This document shows, piece after piece, positions 63,014 to 64,000 of a stretch of DNA of 64,000 nt. The notes below the pieces were generated by a model, which saw only the letters and a list, made by a program, of their open reading frames with translations, searched no databases and was not told the DNA's origin. The stretch is from assembly GCA_039519185.1 (NCBI GenBank), contig CM076849.1, forward strand, positions 34,405,109 through 34,469,108, given 5' to 3'. This stretch comes from Astragalus membranaceus. Taxonomy: Eukaryota > Streptophyta > Magnoliopsida > Fabales > Fabaceae. Position 1 is the stretch's first letter. The number at the start of each line of letters is the position of its first letter. The position numbers were made by a program, and so were the translations under genes.

Positions 63014-64000
63014 TGTAATACCCTAATTTTGTCCTATCAAAAAAATGAGAAAATTTTATTTACTTTTGATAAAAATAATTATTTCCTTTTCATGTCATCA
63101 TTTTATTTTGTTGACACAAGTTTTTAACACAAGAAAATATTTTTATTAGAAGTGAAGAGGCAAAAATAAGCAAAGAGGGAAATAGGGGGGTTCTAAAAAA
63201 AATAAGGTGCTGTCATGGATTGGGCCATCAAAAAACCCAACCCAACAAAAAAAACCCCTAGCCAATTCGCATGGCCCAACCCCAACAAAAAAAAAAACCT
63301 AACCCACAACCCACAACCCATAACCCAATTCCCACCAAAACCCTAATTTTTTTCCCCCTCACTCACTCAAAATTCGGCCCCCCCTTTTTTTTAAAAAAAA
63401 AATAAAATAAAAAATATTTTTTTCTTTTTTTTCATCCAATTCCCCCTAGCCCTAAATTGTGGCCAAATTCACTCCCCACTTTCCATGCCTTGAAACTTGT
63501 TTTTTTTTTCTTTCCTTTTCCCACACACTTCCCTCTTCCCCATATTTCTTTTTCCTTCCCAATACACTCAACCTATCACTTCCCTCTCTCCCTCTCTCCT
63601 CCCTTCCACGGCTCCCTCCCCTCATTCTTTCCCCATCACTCACAAATTCACTTTTCTCTCTCTCATTCTCACACTCACACACTTCACTTTCTCTTTCTTT
63701 CTTTTCAACCTTTCACTCCTCTTTCTCTCACCCTCCCCCTCCTCAATCTCACGACACTCTCTCATTCTCACTCTCACCCACTTCACTTTCTCTTTCTCTT
63801 TCTCTTTCTCCCACTCACACTCAACCTCCATCATTCCTCTCATCTCTCACACAACCTTCTCTCATCATCACACACCACACTCAACCCTCACTTCATCCTC
63901 TCTTTCTCTCCCTCACCCCACGGCTCTCTCCTCTCCCCTCCTCTCACAAATTCATTTTTTTATTTTCCCCTTCAACAACTCCCCCCAAACCTCCATCATA
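63014..64000 (+). repeat. Element E 3' LTR, first 987 bp (continues past the window)
   Basis: Same as 47882-48873 except for a few homopolymer lengths (for example the C run in AATTCCCCCTAG and A runs near 63248 and 63287) and T to C in CACTTTCCATGCC. The CT-rich ORFs here are not genes. Confidence 0.95.

Larger units (their letters stand above)
47882..64000 (+). mobile_element. Element E: Ogre-type Ty3/gypsy retrotransposon, apparently intact, cut by window end
   Basis: In order: 5' LTR, tRNA-Arg-type PBS, ORF1, gag-protease, a short intron, pol (RT, RNase H, extra RNase H, integrase), a 3' region with minisatellite, PPT and the start of the 3' LTR. An ORF upstream of gag, a spliced gag-pro/pol junction and a second RNase H are together typical of the Ogre group of the Tat lineage. 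The first about 990 bp of the two LTRs differ by roughly one substitution (48357 against 63483) plus a few homopolymer length changes, so this is a very recent insertion. It interrupts the antisense ORF of element D; the base before it is at 47881. The right-hand target duplication is outside the window. Confidence 0.93.

Overview
This is nuclear DNA of a flowering plant, most likely a eudicot. Two host genes have plant-type introns (GT..AG, AT-rich) and plant-specific domain layouts: a UspA/kinase/U-box protein and a NAT11/NAT12-type nucleobase-ascorbate transporter. Everything else is nested transposable elements, mainly Ty3/gypsy retrotransposons of the Athila and Tat/Ogre lineages. The Ogre copy and the MULE-type MITE would fit a legume, but that is an inference. 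No bacterial, organellar or CRISPR features were seen.

Layout. 1-2135: Athila-like element A on the minus strand (gag start, tRNA-Asp-type PBS, one LTR, and a PPT remnant on the far side of that LTR). 2145-22377: Tat-type element C on the minus strand, old and broken. Its gag-pro-pol runs 21980 to 14276. A tandem-repeat block (about 4420-4523 plus 13840-14070) follows, and then a spliced ORF on the opposite strand (2145-4199). Athila-like element B (4524-13834; 1.48 kb LTRs; TSD GAATC) is inserted in C's repeat block. A hAT-type element (16594-18746; TSD CCGAGGAA) is inserted in C's reverse transcriptase and itself carries an A-tailed retroposon (16906-18457; 12-bp TSD).

22378-34346 is the host-gene island: the U-box gene on plus (22821-26561; pseudokinase motifs and one frameshift), a 5'-truncated LINE with a 17-bp TSD (26849-27083), and the NAT transporter on minus (33104-27413; ten exons, all phases consistent) with a 523-bp MULE-like MITE in its first intron. 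A SINE and short tandem repeats follow. 34347-37373 looks like a 3.0-kb solo LTR. 37379-40635 is AT-rich debris, including a decayed OTU-domain fragment and a truncated hAT-type MITE.

40636-47881: element D, a Tat relative of C in the opposite orientation, with the same design (short LTR, PBS, gag-pro, integrase, tandem repeats, spliced antisense ORF). It has lost RT and RNase H in one deletion. 47882-64000: element E, a young and apparently complete Ogre-type element inserted into D's antisense ORF. It has a 3.26-kb 5' LTR, tRNA-Arg-type PBS, ORF1, gag-protease with a G-patch motif, a 202-bp intron that joins gag-pro to pol in frame, pol with an extra RNase H and integrase, a 3' minisatellite, PPT, and the first 987 bp of the 3' LTR.

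Most notable: (1) the antisense ORF of C and D keeps two introns at the same positions and phases, and both elements carry a shared motif array downstream of it; (2) E looks intact and recent, with a G-patch after its protease; (3) the C region shows a readable order of nested insertions. Functions and element families are assigned from motifs read by eye; no database search was run.
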